A stretch of DNA of 64,000 nt from Hydractinia symbiolongicarpus (lineage: Eukaryota > Cnidaria > Hydrozoa > Anthoathecata > Hydractiniidae). Under the pieces are notes generated by a model. It saw nothing but the letters and a program-made list of their open reading frames with translations, searched no databases and was not told the origin of the DNA. The DNA lies in contig NC_079885.1 of the NCBI RefSeq assembly GCF_029227915.1, forward strand, positions 1,798,001 through 1,862,000, written 5' to 3'. The position numbers were made by a program, and so were the translations under genes. This document shows positions 37,814 through 50,700 of this stretch, one piece after another (the stretch's first letter is position 1; each line of letters starts with the position of its first letter).

Positions 37814-39599
37814 AGTGGTGAAATAATAATTTAAAAAATCGTTTGGGAAATGAGTTTTCTCCCTGGGTACTTTCTTTGTATACTTTTGACTATACGGGCC
37901 GAGTCGAGGATTTACGGGAAATCGCAGGTTTTCGTTTGCCGGCGATTAAACTTCTTTTATTCAGCGTCTCATCAAAAATGAAAACATTTTTAAAAACTAC
38001 AAGTCTCATGCGTTTTAGTGGTGAAAAATTAATTTAAAAAATCGTTCGGGAAATGAGTTTACTCCCTGGGTACTTTCTTTGTATACTTTTGACTATACGG
38101 GCCAAGCCGGGATTTACGGGAAATCGCGGGTTTTCGTTTGCCGGCAATTAAACTTCTTTTATTCAGCGTCTCATCGAAAATGAAAACATTTTTAAAAACT
38201 ACAAGTCTCATGCGTTTTAGTGGTGAAAAAAAAATTTAAAAAATCGTTCGGGAAATGAGTTTAACCCCTGGGTACTTTCTTTGTATGCTTTTTACTATAC
38301 GGGCCGAGTCTGGGATTTACGGGAAATCGCGGATTTTCGTTTGCCGGCGAATAAACTTCTTTTATTCAGCGTCCCATCAAATACGAAAATATTTTTGAAA
38401 ACTACAAGTCTCATGCGTTTAGTGGTAAAAAAATAATATAAAAAATCGTTCGGGAAATGAGTTTACTCCCTGGGTACTTTCTTTGTATACTTTTGACTAT
38501 ACGGGCCGAGTCCGGGATTTACGGGAAATCGCGGATTTTCGTTTGCCGGCGAATAAACTTCTTTTATTCAGCGTCCCATCAAATATGAAAATATTTTTGA
38601 AAACTACAGGTCTCATGCGTTTTAGTGGTGAAAAAGTAATTTAAAAAATCGTTCGGGAAATGAGTTTACTCCCTGGGTACTTTCTTTGTATACTTTTGAC
38701 TATACGGGCCAAGCCGGGTTTTACGGGAAATCGCGGGTTTTCGTTTGCCGGCGAATAAACTTCTTTTATTCAGCGTCCCATCAAATATGAAAATATTTTT
38801 GAAAACTACAAGTCTCATGCGTTTAGTGGTAAAAAAATAATATAAAAAATCGTTCGGGAAATAAGTTTACTCCCTGGTACTTTCTTTGTATACTTTTGAC
38901 TATACGGGCCGAGTCCGGGATTTACGGGAAGTCGCAGGTTTTCGTTTGCCGGCGATTAAACCTCTTTCATTAAGCGTCTCATCAAAAATTAAAACATTTT
39001 TGAAAACTACAAGTCTCATGCGTTTTAGAGGTGAAAAAGTAATTTAAAAAATCGTTCGGGAAATGAGTTTACTCCCTGGGTACTTTCTTTGTATACTTTT
39101 GACTATACGGGCCGAGTCTACGGGAAATCGCAGGTTTTCGTTTGCCGGCGATTAAACTGCCTTTATTCAGCGTCTCATCAAAAATGAAAACATTCTTGAA
39201 AACTACAAGTCTCATGCGTTTTAGTGGTGAAATAATAATTTAAAAAATCGTTTGGGAAATGAGTTTACTCCCTGGGTACTTTCTTTGTATACTTTTGACT
39301 ATACGGGCCGAGTCCAGGATTTACGGGAAATCGCAGGTTTTCGTTTGCCGGCGATTAAACTTCTTTTATTCAGCGTCTCATCAAAATTGAAAACATTTTT
39401 AAAAACTACAAGTCTCATGCGTTTTAGTTGTGAAAAAGTAATTTAAAAAATCGTTCGGGAAATGAGTTTACTCCCTGGGTACTTTCTTTGTATACTTTTG
39501 ACTATACGGGCCAAGCCGGGATTTACGGGAAATCGCGGCTTTTCGTTTGCCGGCGATTAAACTTCTTTTATTCAGCGTCTCATCAAAAATGAAAACATT
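37814..39599 (+). repeat. Third, rearranged copy of the 2424-bp HOR
   Basis: It starts like 32160 (GAGTTTTCTCCC at 37843) and reaches the TTTAACCCC monomer near 38258. It lacks one trimer, because 38700-38800 joins a GCCAAGCCGGG start to a B-type end. It keeps the 7-bp deletion as GAGTCTACGGG near 39114. A CTCCCTGGTAC one-base loss lies near 38870. Confidence 0.83.
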
Positions 39600-42031
39600 T
39601 TTAAAAACTACAAGTCTTATGCGTTTTAGTGGTGAAAAAATAATTTAAAAATCGTTCTGGAAATGAGTTTACTCACAGGGTACTTTCTTTGTATACATTC
39701 GACTATGCGGGCCAAGCCCGGGATTTACGGAAAATCGCGGGTTTTCGTTTTCCGGCGATTAAACCGCTTTCATTAAGAGTCTCATCAAAAATGAAAACAT
39801 TTTTGAAAACTACAAGTCTCATGCGTTTTAGTGGTGAAAAAAAAATTTAAAAAATCGTTTGGGAAATGAGTTTACTCCCTGGGTACTTTCTTTGTATACA
39901 TTCGCCTATACGAGCCAAGCCCCTGATTTACGGGAAAACGCGGGATTTCGTTTGCCGGCGATTAAACCTCTTTCATTAAGCGTCTCATCAAAAATGAAAA
40001 CATTTTTGAAAACTACAAGTCTCATGCGTTTTAGTGGTGAAAAAATAATTTTAAAAATCGTTCGGGAAATGAGTTTACTCCCTGGGTACTTTCTTTGTAT
40101 CCTTTTTACTATACGGGCCGAGTCCGGGATTTACTGTAAATCGCGGATTTTCGTTTGCCGGCGAATAAACTTCTTTTATTCAGCGTCTCATCAAAAATGA
40201 AAACATTTTTGAATACTACAAGTCTCATGCGTTTTAGTGGTGAAAACATAATTTAAAAATTCATTAGGGAAATAAGTTTACTCACTGGGTACTTTCCTTG
40301 TATACTTTTGACTATACGGGCCAAGACCGGGATTTACGGGAAATTGCGGGTTTTCGTTTGCCGGCGATTAAAATTCTTTTATTCAGCGTCTCATCAAAAA
40401 TGAAAACATTTTTGAAAACTACAAGTATCATGCGTTTTAGTGGTGAGAAAATAATTTAAAAAATCGTTCGGAAATGAGTTTACACCCTGGGTACTTTCTT
40501 TGTATACTTTTGACTATACGGGCCGAGACCGGGATTTACGGGAAATTGCGGGTTTTCGTTTGCCGGCGATTAAACTTCTTTTATTCAGCGTCTCATCAAA
40601 AATGAAAACATTTTTGAAAACTACAAGTCTCATACGTTTTAGCGGTGAAATAATAATTTAAAAAATCGTTTGGGAAATGAGTTTACTCCCTGGGTACTTT
40701 CTTTGTATACTTTTGACTATACGGGCCGAGTCCAGGATTTACGGGAAATCGCAGGTTTTCGTTTGCCGGCGATTAAACTTCTTTTATTCAGCGTCTCATC
40801 AAAAATGAAAACATTTTTAAAAACTACAAGTCTCATGCGTTTTAGTGGTGAAAAAATAATTTAAAAATTCGTTAGGGAAATAAGTTTACTCACTGGGTAC
40901 TTTCCTTGTATACTTTTGACTATACGGGCCAAGACCGGGATTTACGGGAAATTGCGGGTTTTCGTTTGCCGGCGATTAAAATTCTTTTATTCAGCGTCTC
41001 ATCAAAAATGAAAACATTTTTGAAAACTACAAGTATCATGCGTTTTAGTGGTGAGAAAATAATTTAAAAAATCGTTCGGAAATGAGTTTACACCCTGGGT
41101 ACTTTCTTTGTATACTTTTGACTATACGGGCCGAGACCGGGATTTACGGGAAATTGCGGGTTTTTGTTTGCCGGCGATTAAACTTCTTTTATTCAGCGTC
41201 TCATCAAAAATGAAAACATTTTTGAAAACTACAAGTCTCATACGTTTTAGCGGTGAAATAATAATTTAAAAAATCGTTTGGGAAATGAGTTTACTCCCTG
41301 GGTACTTTCTTTGTATACTTTTGACTATACGGGCCGAGTCCAGGATTTACGGGAAATCGCAGGTTTTCGTTTGCCGGCGATTAAACTTCTTTTATTCAGC
41401 GTCTCATCAAAAATGAAAACATTTTTAAAAACTACAAGTCTCATGCGTTTTAGTGGTGAAAAAGTAATTTAAAAAATCGTTTGGGAAATGAGTATACTCC
41501 CTGGGTACTTTCTTTGTATACTTTTGACTATACGGGCCAAGCCCGGGATTTACGGGAAATCGCAGGTTTTCGTTTGCCGGCGATTAAACTGCTTTTATTC
41601 AGCGTCTCATCAAAAATGAAAACATTTGTAAAAACTACAAGTCTTATGCGTTTTAGTGGTGAAAAAATAATTTAAAAAATCGTTCTGGAAATGAGTTTAC
41701 TCCCTGGGTACTTTCTTTGTATACTTTTGACTATACGGGCCGAGTCCGGGATTTAGGGAAATCGCAGGTTTTCGTTTGCCGGCGATTAAACTGCTTTTAT
41801 TCAGCGTCTCATCAAAAATGAAAACATTCTTGAAAACTACAAGCCTCATGCGTTTTAGTGATGAAATAATAATTTAAAAAATCGTTTGGGAAATGAGTTT
41901 ACTCGTTGGGTACTTTCTTTGTATACTTTTGACTATACGGGCCGAGTCCAGGATTTACGGGAAATCGCAGGTTTTCGTTTGCCGGCGATTAAACTTCTTT
42001 TATTCAGCGTCTCATCAAAAATGAAAACATT
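39600..42031 (+). repeat. 2432-bp (12-monomer) HOR, copy 1; D and E types begin
   Basis: D-type units (TTCGTTAGGG or TTCATTAGGG, then ATAAGTTTACTCACTGGG and CTTTCCTTG) and E-type units (TTCGGAAATGAG, TTACACCCTGGG, GAGACCGGG, AAATTGCGGG) appear here for the first time in the right arm, near 40262 and 40470. They recur as D-E-A triplets. The GACTATGCGGGCC monomer near 39700 and the CCTTTTTACTATACGG monomer near 40101 recur 2432 bp later. Confidence 0.87.
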
Positions 42032-43912
42032 TTTAAAAACTACAAGTCTTATGCGTTTTAGTGGTGAAAAAATAATTTAAAAATCGTTCTGGAAATGAGT
42101 TTACTCACAGGGTACTTTCTTTGTATACATTCGACTATGCGGGCCAAGCCCGGGATTTACGGGAAATCGCGGGTTTTCGTTTTCCGGCGATTAAACCGCT
42201 TTCATTAAGAGTCTCATCAAAAATGAAAACATTTTTGAAAACTACAAGTCTCATGCGTTTTAGTGGTGAAAAAAAAATTTAAAAAATCGTTTGGGAAATG
42301 AGTTTACTCCCTGGGTACTTTCTTTGTATACATTCGCCTATACGGGCCAAGCCCCTGATTTACGGGAAAACGCGGGATTTCGTTTGCCGGCGATTAAACC
42401 TCTTTCATTAAGCGTCTCATCAAAAATGAAAACATTTTTGAAAACTACAAGTCTCATGCGTTTTAGTGGTGAAAAAATAATTTTAAAAATCGTTCGGGAA
42501 ATGAGTTTACTCCCTGGGTACTTTCTTTGTATCCTTTTTACTATACGGGCCGAGTCCGGGATTTACTGTAAATCGCGGATTTTCGTTTGCCGGCGAATAA
42601 ACTTCTTTTATTCAGCGTCTCATCAAAAATGAAAACATTTTTGAATACTACAAGTCTCATGCGTTTTAGTGGTGAAAAAATAATTTAAAAATTCGTTAGG
42701 GAAATAAGTTTACTCACTGGGTACTTTCCTTGTATACTTTTGACTATACGGGCCAAGACCGGGATTTACGGGAAATTGCGGGTTTTCGTTTGCCGGCGAT
42801 TAAAATTCTTTTATTCAGCGTCTCATCAAAAATGAAAACATTTTTGAAAACTACAAGTATCATGCGTTTTAGTGGTGAGAAAATAATTTAAAAAATCGTT
42901 CGGAAATGAGTTTACACCCTGGGTACTTTCTTTGTATACTTTTGACTATACGGGCCGAGACCGGGATTTACGGGAAATTGCGGGTTTTCGTTTGCCGGCG
43001 ATTAAACTTCTTTTATTCAGCGTCTCATCAAAAATGAAAACATATTTGGAAACTACAAGTCTCATACGTTTTAGCGGTGAAATAATAATTTAAAAAATCG
43101 TTTGGGAAATGAGTTTACTCCCTGGGTACTTTCTTTGTATACTTTTGACTATACGGGCCGAGTCCAGGATTTACGGGAAATCGCAGGTTTTCGTTTGCCG
43201 GCGATTAAACTTCTTTTATTCAGCGTCTCATCAAAAATGAAAACATTTTTGAAAACTACAAGTCTCATACGTTTTAGCGGTGAAATAATAATTTAAAAAA
43301 TCGTTTGGGAAATGAGTTTACTCCCTGGGTACTTTCTTTGTATACTTTTGACTATACGGGCCGAGTCCAGGATTTACGGGAAATCGCAGGTTTTCGTTTG
43401 CCGGCGATTAAACTTCTTTTATTCAGCGTCTCATCAAAAATGAAAACATTTTTGAATACTACAAGTCTCATGCGTTTTAGTGGTGAAAAAATAATTTAAA
43501 AATTCGTTAGGGAAATAAGCTTACTCACTGGGTACTTTCCTTGTATACTTTTGACTATACGGGCCAAGACCGGGATTTACGGGAAATTGCGGGTTTTCGT
43601 TTGCCGGCGATTAAAATTCTTTTATTCAGCGTCTCATCAAAAATGAAAACATTTTTGAAAACTACAAGTATCATGCGTTTTAGTGGTGAGAAAATAATTT
43701 AAAAAATCGTTCGGAAATGAGTTTACACCCTGGGTACTTTCTTTGTATACTTTTGACTATACGGGCCGAGACCGGGATTTACGGGAAATTGCGGGTTTTC
43801 GTTTGCCGGCGATTAAACTTCTTTTATTCAGCGTCTCATCAAAAATGAAAACATTTTTGAAAACTACAAGTCTCATACGTTTTAGCGGTGAAATAATAAT
43901 TTAAAAAATCGT
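42032..43912 (+). repeat. 2432-bp HOR, copy 2 (collinear to about 43300)
   Basis: It matches copy 1 at an offset of 2432 through 40670/43102. An extra A-type monomer at 43305 then shifts the register, and 41278 corresponds to 44116. A change CATATTTGGAAAC near 43043 is private to this copy. Confidence 0.85.
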
Positions 43913-45331
43913 TTGGGAAATGATTTTACTCCCTGGGTACTTTCTTTGTATACTTTTGACTATACGGGCCGAGTCCAGGATTTACGGGAAATCGCAGGTT
44001 TTCGTTTGCCGGCGATTAAACTTCTTTTATTCAGCGTCTCATCAAAAATGAAAACATTTTTGAAAACTACAAGTCTCATACGTTTTAGCGGTGAAATAAT
44101 AATTTAAAAAATCGTTTGGGAAATGAGTTTACTCCCTGGGTACTTTCTTTGTATACTTTTGACTATACGGGCCGAGTCCAGGATTTACGGGAAATCGCAG
44201 GTTTTCGTTTGCCGGCGATTAAACTTCTTTTATTCAGCGTCTCATCAAAAATGAAAACATTTTTAAAAACTACAAGTCTCATGCGTTTTAGTGGTGAAAA
44301 AGTAATTTAAAAATCGTTTGGGAAATGAGTATACTCCCTGGGTACTTTCTTTGTATACTTTTGACTATACGGGCCAAGCCCGGGATTTACGGGAAATCGC
44401 AGGTTTTCGTTTGCCGGCGATTAAACTGCTTTTATTCAGCGTCTCATCAAAAATGAAAACATTTGTAAAAACTACAAGTCTTATGCGTTTTAGTGGTGAA
44501 AAAATAATTTAAAAAATCGTCCTGGAAATGAGTTTACTCCCTGGGTACTTTCTTTGTATACTTTTGACTATACGGGCCAAGCCCGGGATTTACGGGAAAT
44601 CGCAGGTTTTCGTTTGCCGGCGATTAAACTGCTTTTATTCAGCGTCTCATCAAAAATGAAAACATTTGTAAAAACTACAAGTCTTATGCGTTTTAGTGGT
44701 GAAAAAATAATTTAAAAAATCGTTCTGGAAATGAGTTTACTCCCTGGGTACTTTCTTTGTATACTTTTGACTATACGGGCCGAGTCCGGGATTTAGGGAA
44801 ATCGCAGGTTTTCGTTTGCCGGCGATTAAACTTCTTTTATTCAGCGTCTCATAAAAAATGAAAACATTTTTGAGAACTACAAGTCTCATACGTTTTAGCG
44901 GTGAAATAATAATTTAAAAAATCGTTTGGGAAATGAGTTTACTCCCTGGGTACTTTCTTTGTATACTTTTGACTATACGGGCCGAGTCCAGGATTTACGG
45001 GAAATCGCAGGTTTTCGTTTGCCGGCGATTAAACTTCTTTTATTCAGCGTCTCATCAAAAATGAAAACATTTTTGAATACTACAAGTCTCATGCCTTTTA
45101 GTGGTGAAAAAATAATTTAAAAATTCGTTAGGGAAATAAGTTTACTCACTGGGTACTTTCCTTGTATACTTTTGACTATACGGGCCAAGACCGGGATTTA
45201 CGGGAAATTGCGGGTTTTCGTTTGCCGGCGATTAAAATTCTTTTATTCAGCGTCTCATCAAAAATGAAAACATTTTTGAAAACTACAAGTCTCATACGTT
45301 TTAGCGGTGAAATAATAATTTAAAAAATCGT
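43913..45331 (+). repeat. 1419-bp (7-monomer) HOR, copy 1
   Basis: The unit runs A (ATACGTTTTAGCGG form), A, a GAGTATACTCCC monomer, two CATTTGTAAAAAC monomers, an A-type unit and a D-type unit. All have counterparts in the next two blocks. GAAATGATTTTACTCC at the start is a private change. Confidence 0.87.
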
Positions 45332-45366
45332 TTGGGAAATGAGTTTACTCCCTGGGTACTTTCTTT

Positions 45367-45384
45367 GTATACTTTTGACTATAC
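45367..45384. repeat. GTATA...TATAC dyad inside the monomer
   Basis: A five-base inverted repeat with spacer CTTTTGAC occurs at the same place in most monomers. The left half is part of the palindrome GTATAC. It is altered in some variants: GTATGC in the TTTAACCCC subtype near 32.6 kb, GTATAG near 25.1 and 30.0 kb, and TATAC changed to TAAAC at 20.1 and 30.0 kb. The symmetry resembles a small protein-binding site, but no binding protein can be named. Confidence 0.6.
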
Positions 45385-45460
45385 GGGCCGAGTCCAGGAT
45401 TTACGGGAAATCGCAGGTTTTCGTTTGCCGGCGATTAAACTTCTTTTATTCAGCGTCTCA

Positions 45461-45482
45461 TCAAAAATGAAAACATTTTTGA
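45461..45482. repeat. Hairpin dyad inside the monomer, 9-bp arms
   Basis: The left arm TCAAAAATG and right arm CATTTTTGA are exact reverse complements separated by the loop AAAA. The same dyad is present in most A-, C-, D- and E-type monomers. Where the right arm reads CATTTTTAA the stem is shortened to seven pairs. It is the longest perfect inverted repeat I find within the unit. Hairpin or cruciform formation, or use as a protein site, is inference. Confidence 0.85.
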
Positions 45483-46952
45483 AAACTACAAGTCTCATAC
45501 GTTTTAGCGGTGAAATAATAATTTAAAAAATCGTTTGGGAAATGAGTTTACTCCCTGGGTACTTTCTTTGTATACTTTTGACTATACGGGCCGAGTCCAG
45601 GATTTACGGGAAATCGCAGGTTTTCGTTTGCCGGCGATTAAACTTCTTTTATTCAGCGTCTCATCAAAAATGAAAACATTTTTAAAAACTACAAGTCTCA
45701 TGCGTTTTAGTGGTGAAAAAGTAATTTAAAAATCGTTTGGGAAATGAGTATACTCCCTGGGTACTTTCTTTGTATACTTTTGACTATACGGGCCGAGTCC
45801 AGGATTTACGGGAAATCGCAGGTTTTCGTTTGCCGGCGATTAAACTTCTTTTATTCAGCGTCTCATCAAAAATGAAAACATTTTTAAAAACTACAAGTCT
45901 CATGCGTTTTAGTGGTGAAAAAGTAATTTAAAAATCGTTTGGGAAATGAGTATACTCCCTGGGTACTTTCTTTGTATACTTTTGACTATACGGGCCAAGC
46001 CCGGGATTTACGGGAAATCGCAGGTTTTCGTTTGCCGGCGATTAAACTGCTTTTATTCAGCGTCTCATCAAAAATGAAAACATTTGTAAAAACTACAAGT
46101 CTTATGCGTTTTAGTGGTGAAAAAATAATTTAAAAAATCGTCCTGGAAATGAGTTTACTCCCTGGGTACTTTCTTTGTATACTTTTGACTATACGGGCCA
46201 AGCCCGGGATTTACGGGAAATCGCAGGTTTTCGTTTGCCGGCGATTAAACTGCTTTTATTCAGCGTCTCATCAAAAATGAAAACATTTGTAAAAACTACA
46301 AGTCTTATGCGTTTTAGTGGTGAAAAAATAATTTAAAAAATCGTTCTGGAAATGAGTTTACTCCCTGGGTACTTTCTTTGTATACTTTTGACTATACGGG
46401 CCGAGTCCGGGATTTAGGGAAATCGCAGGTTTTCGTTTGCCGGCGATTAAACTTCTTTTATTCAGCGTCTCATCAAAAATGAAAACATTTTTGAGAACTA
46501 CAAGTCTCATACGTTTTAGCGGTGAAATAATAATTTAAAAAATCGTTTGGGAAATGAGTTTACTCCCTGGGTACTTTCTTTGTATACTTTTGACTATACG
46601 GGCCGAGTCCAGGATTTACGGGAAATCGCAGGTTTTCGTTTGCCGGCGATTAAACTTCTTTTATTCAGCGTCTCATCAAAAATGAAAACATTTTTGAATA
46701 CTACAAGTCTCATGCGTTTTAGTGGTGAAAAAATAATTTAAAAATTCGTTAGGGAAATAAGTTTACTCACTGGGTACTTTCTTTGTATACTTTTGACTAT
46801 ACGGGCCAAGACCGGGATTTACGGGAAATTGCGGGTTTTCGTTTGCCGGCGATTAAAATTCTTTTATTCAGCGTCTCATCAAAAATGAAAACATTTTTGA
46901 AAACTACAAGTCTCATACGTTTTAGCGGTGAAATAATAATTTAAAAAATCGT

Positions 46953-47760
46953 TTGGGAAATGAGTTTACTCCCTGGGTACTTTCTTTGTATACTTTTGAC
47001 TATACGGGCCGAGTCCAGGATTTACGGGAAATCGCAGGTTTTCGTTTGCCGGCGATTAAACTTCTTTTATTCAGCGTCTCATCAAAAATGAAAACATTTT
47101 TGAAAACTACAAGTCTCATACGTTTTAGCGGTGAAATAATAATTTAAAAAATCGTTTGGGAAATGAGTTTACTCCCTGGGTACTTTCTTTGTATACTTTT
47201 GACTATACGGGCCGAGTCCAGGATTTACGGGAAATCGCAGGTTTTCGTTTGCCGGCGATTAAACTTCTTTTATTCAGCGTCTCATCAAAAATGAAAACAT
47301 TTTTAAAAACTACAAGTCTCATGCGTTTTAGTGGTGAAAAAGTAATTTAAAAATCGTTTGGGAAATGAGTATACTCCCTGGGTACTTTCTTTGTATACTT
47401 TTGACTATACGGGCCAAGCCCGGGATTTACGGGAAATCGCAGGTTTTCGTTTGCCGGCGATTAAACTGCTTTTATTCAGCGTCTCATCAAAAATGAAAAC
47501 ATTTGTAAAAACTACAAGTCTTATGCGTTTTAGTGGTGAAAAAATAATTTAAAAAATCGTTCTGGAAATGAGTTTACTCCCTGGGTACTTTCTTTGTATA
47601 CTTTTGACTATACGGGCCAAGCCCGGGATTTACGGGAAATCGCAGGTTTTCGTTTGCCGGCGATTAAACTGCTTTTATTCAGCGTCTCATCAAAAATGAA
47701 ATCATTTGTAAACACTACAAGTCTTATGCGTTTTAGTGGTGAAAAAATAATTTAAAAAAT
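46953..47760 (+). repeat. 7/8-monomer HOR, copy 3 (partial)
   Basis: The first four monomers repeat the start of copies 1 and 2. The CATTTGTAAAAAC unit has decayed to ATCATTTGTAAACAC. It then passes into A-type units with CTACAAGCCTCATGCG and GTGATGAAATAAT. Confidence 0.83.
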
Positions 47761-50700
47761 CGTTCTGGAAATGAGTTTACTCCCTGGGTACTTTCTTTGT
47801 ATACTTTTGACTATACGGGCCGAGTCCGGGATTTAGGGAAATCGCAGGTTTTCGTTTGCCGGCGATTAAACTGCTTTTATTCAGCGTCTCATCAAAAATG
47901 AAAACATTCTTGAAAACTACAAGCCTCATGCGTTTTAGTGATGAAATAATAATTTAAAAAATCGTTTGGGAAATGAGTTTACTCGTTGGGTACTTTCTTT
48001 GTATACTTTTGACTATACGGGCCGAGTCCAGGATTTACGGGAAATCGCAGGTTTTCGTTTGCCGGCGATTAAACTTCTTTTATTCAGCGTCTCATCAAAA
48101 ATAAAAACATTTTTAAAAACTACAAGTGTCATGCGTTTTAGTGGTGAAAAAGTAATTTAAAAAATCGTTCGGGAAATGAGTTTACTCCCTGGGTACTTTC
48201 TTTGTATACTTTTGACTATACGGGCCAAGCCGGGATTTACGGGAAATCGCGGGTTTTCGTTTGCCGGCGATTAAACTTCTTTTATTCAGCGTTTCATCAA
48301 AAATGAAAACATTTTTAAAAACTACAAGTCTTATGCGTTTTAGTGGTGAAAAAATAATTTAAAAAATCGTTCGGGAAATGAGTTTACTCCCTGGGTACTT
48401 TCTTTGTATACTTTTGACTATACGGGCCGAGTCCAGGATTTACGGGAAATCGCAGGTTTTCGTTTGCCGGCGATTAAACTTCTTTTATTCAGCGTCTCAT
48501 CAAAAATAAAAACATTTTTAAAAACTACAAGTGTCATGCGTTTTAGTGGTGAAAAAGTAATTTAAAAAATCGTTCGGGAAATGAGTTTACTCCCTGGGTA
48601 CTTTCTTTGTATACTTTTGACTATACGGGCCAAGCCGGGATTTACGGGAAATCGCGGGTTTTCGTTTGCCGGCGATTAAACTTCTTTTATTCAGCGTTTC
48701 ATCAAAAATGAAAACATTTTTAAAAACTACAAGTCTTATGCGTTTTAGTGGTGAAAAAATAATTTAAAAAATCGTTCGGGAAATGAGTTTACTCCCTGGG
48801 TACTTTCTTTGTATCCTTTTTACTATACGGGCCGAGTCCGGGATTTACGGTAAATCGCGGATTTTCGTTTGCCGGCGAATAAACTTCTTTTATTCAGCGT
48901 CTCATCAAAAATGAAAACATTTTTGAAAACTACAAGTCTCATGCGTTTTAGTGGTGAAAAAATAATTTAAAAATTCGTTAGGGAAATAAGTTTACTCACT
49001 GGGTACTTTCCTTGTATACTTTTGACTATACGGGCCAAGACCGGGATTTACGGGAAATTGCGGGTTTTCGTTTGCCAGCGATTAAAATTCTTTTATTCAG
49101 CGTCTCATCAAAAATGAAAACATTTTTGAAAACTACAAGTATCATGCGTTTTAGTGGTGAAAAAATAATTTAAAAAATCGTTCGGAAATGAGTTTACACC
49201 CTGGGTACTTTCTTTGTATACTTTTGACTATACGGGCCGAGACCGGGATTTACGGGAAATTGCGGGTTTTCGTTTGCCGGCGATTAAACTTCTTTTATTC
49301 AGCGTCTCATCAAAAATGAAAACATTTTTGAAAACTACAAGTCTCATACGTTTTAGCGGTGAAATAATAATTTAAAAAATCGTTTGGGAAATGAGTTTAC
49401 TCCCTGGGTACTTTCTTTGTATACTTTTGACTATACGGGCCGAGTCCAGGATTTACGGGAAATCGCAGGTTTTCGTTTGCCGGCGATTAAACTTCTTTTA
49501 TTCAGCGTCTCATCAAAAATGAAAACATTTTTAAAAACTACAAGTCTCATGCGTTTTAGTGGTGAAAACGTAATTTAAAAAATAGTTTGGGAAATGAGTA
49601 TACTCCCTGGGTACTTTCTTTGTATACTTTTGACTATACGGGCCAAGCCCGGGATTTACGGGAAATCGCAGGTTTTCGTTTGCCGGCGATTAAACTGCTT
49701 TTATTCAGCGTCTCATCAAAAATGAAAACATTTGTAAAAACTACAAGTCTTATGCGTTTTCGTGGTGAAAAAATAATTTAAAAAATCGTTCTGGAAATGA
49801 GTTTACTCCCTGGGTACTTTCTTTGTATACTTTTGACTATACGGGCCGAGTCCAGGATTTACGGGAAATCGCAGGTTTTCGTTTGCCGGCGGATAAACTT
49901 TTTTTATTCAGCGTCTCATCAAAAATAAAAACATTTTTAAAAACTACAAGTGTCATGCGTTTTAGTGGTGAAAAAGTAATTTAAAAAATCGTTCGGGAAA
50001 TGAGTTTACTCCCTGGGTACTTTCTTTGTATACTTTTGACTATACGGGCCAAGCCGGGATTTACGGGAAATCGCGGGTTTTCGTTTGCCGGCGATTAAAC
50101 TTCTTTTATTCAGCGTCTCATCAAAAATGAAAACATTCTTGAAAACTACAAGTCTCATGCGTTTTAGTGGTGAAAAAGTAATTTAAAAAATCGTTCGGGA
50201 AATCAGTTTACTCCCTGGGTACTTTCTTTGTATACTTTTGACTATACGGGCCCAGCCCGGGATTTACGGGAAATCGCAGGTTCTCGTTTGCCGGCGATTA
50301 AACTGCTTTTATTCAGCGTCTCATCAAAAATGAAAACATTCTTGAAAACTACAAGTCTCATGCGTTTTAGTGGTGAAAAAGTAATTTAAAAAATCGTTTG
50401 GGAAATGAGTTTACTCCCTGGGTACTTTCTTTGTATACTTTTGACTATACGGGCCAAGCCGGGATTTACGGGAAATCGCGGGTTTTCGTTTGCCGTTGAT
50501 TAAACTTCTTTTATTCAGCGTCTCATCAAAAATGAAAACATTTTTAAAAACTACAAGTCTTATGCGTTTTAGTGGTGAAAAAATAATTTAAAAAATCGTT
50601 CGGGAAATGAGTTTACTCCCTGGGTACTTTCATTGTATACTTTTGACTATACGGGCCGAGTCCGGGATTTACGGAAATCGCAGGTTTTCGTTTGCCGGCG

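Larger units (their letters stand above)
45339..45541 (+). repeat. Representative 203-bp monomer (A type)
   Basis: This copy is offered as the reference unit, starting at the ATGAGTTTACTC landmark. In order it holds: a GTATA (45367-45371) and TATAC (45380-45384) dyad with an 8-base spacer; CGGGCC; the palindrome GCCGGC at 45427-45432, kept in most monomers; TTTATTCAGCGTCTCATC; a hairpin dyad with 9-bp arms at 45461-45469 and 45474-45482; GCGTTTTAG-like sequence changed here to ACGTTTTAGC; and an A/T-rich block at 45513-45531. The next copy starts at 45542. 203 is not a multiple of three, so no reading frame can pass through successive monomers. Confidence 0.95.
45332..46952 (+). repeat. 1621-bp (8-monomer) HOR, copy 2
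   Basis: Same order as the previous block, with one extra GAGTATACTCCC monomer at 45737 that accounts for the 202-bp length difference. The remaining monomers match copy 1 closely. Confidence 0.87.

Noticed and set aside
45339-45541. Monomer built from two half-length repeats (CGGGAAAT occurs twice per unit)
   Set aside because: Beyond the shared eight or nine bases the two halves do not align, so an ancestral 100-bp unit is not supported.
45332-45729. Recurring open frames of about 64 residues, starting Met-Gly-Asn-Glu-Phe-Thr-Pro-Trp, in dozens of monomers
   Set aside because: They are one stretch of the monomer translated over and over. The unit is 202-203 bp, so the frame is not carried into the next copy; stops follow at once; the left arm gives the same frame in reverse. 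I see no ribosome site, splice signal, codon bias or protein motif.
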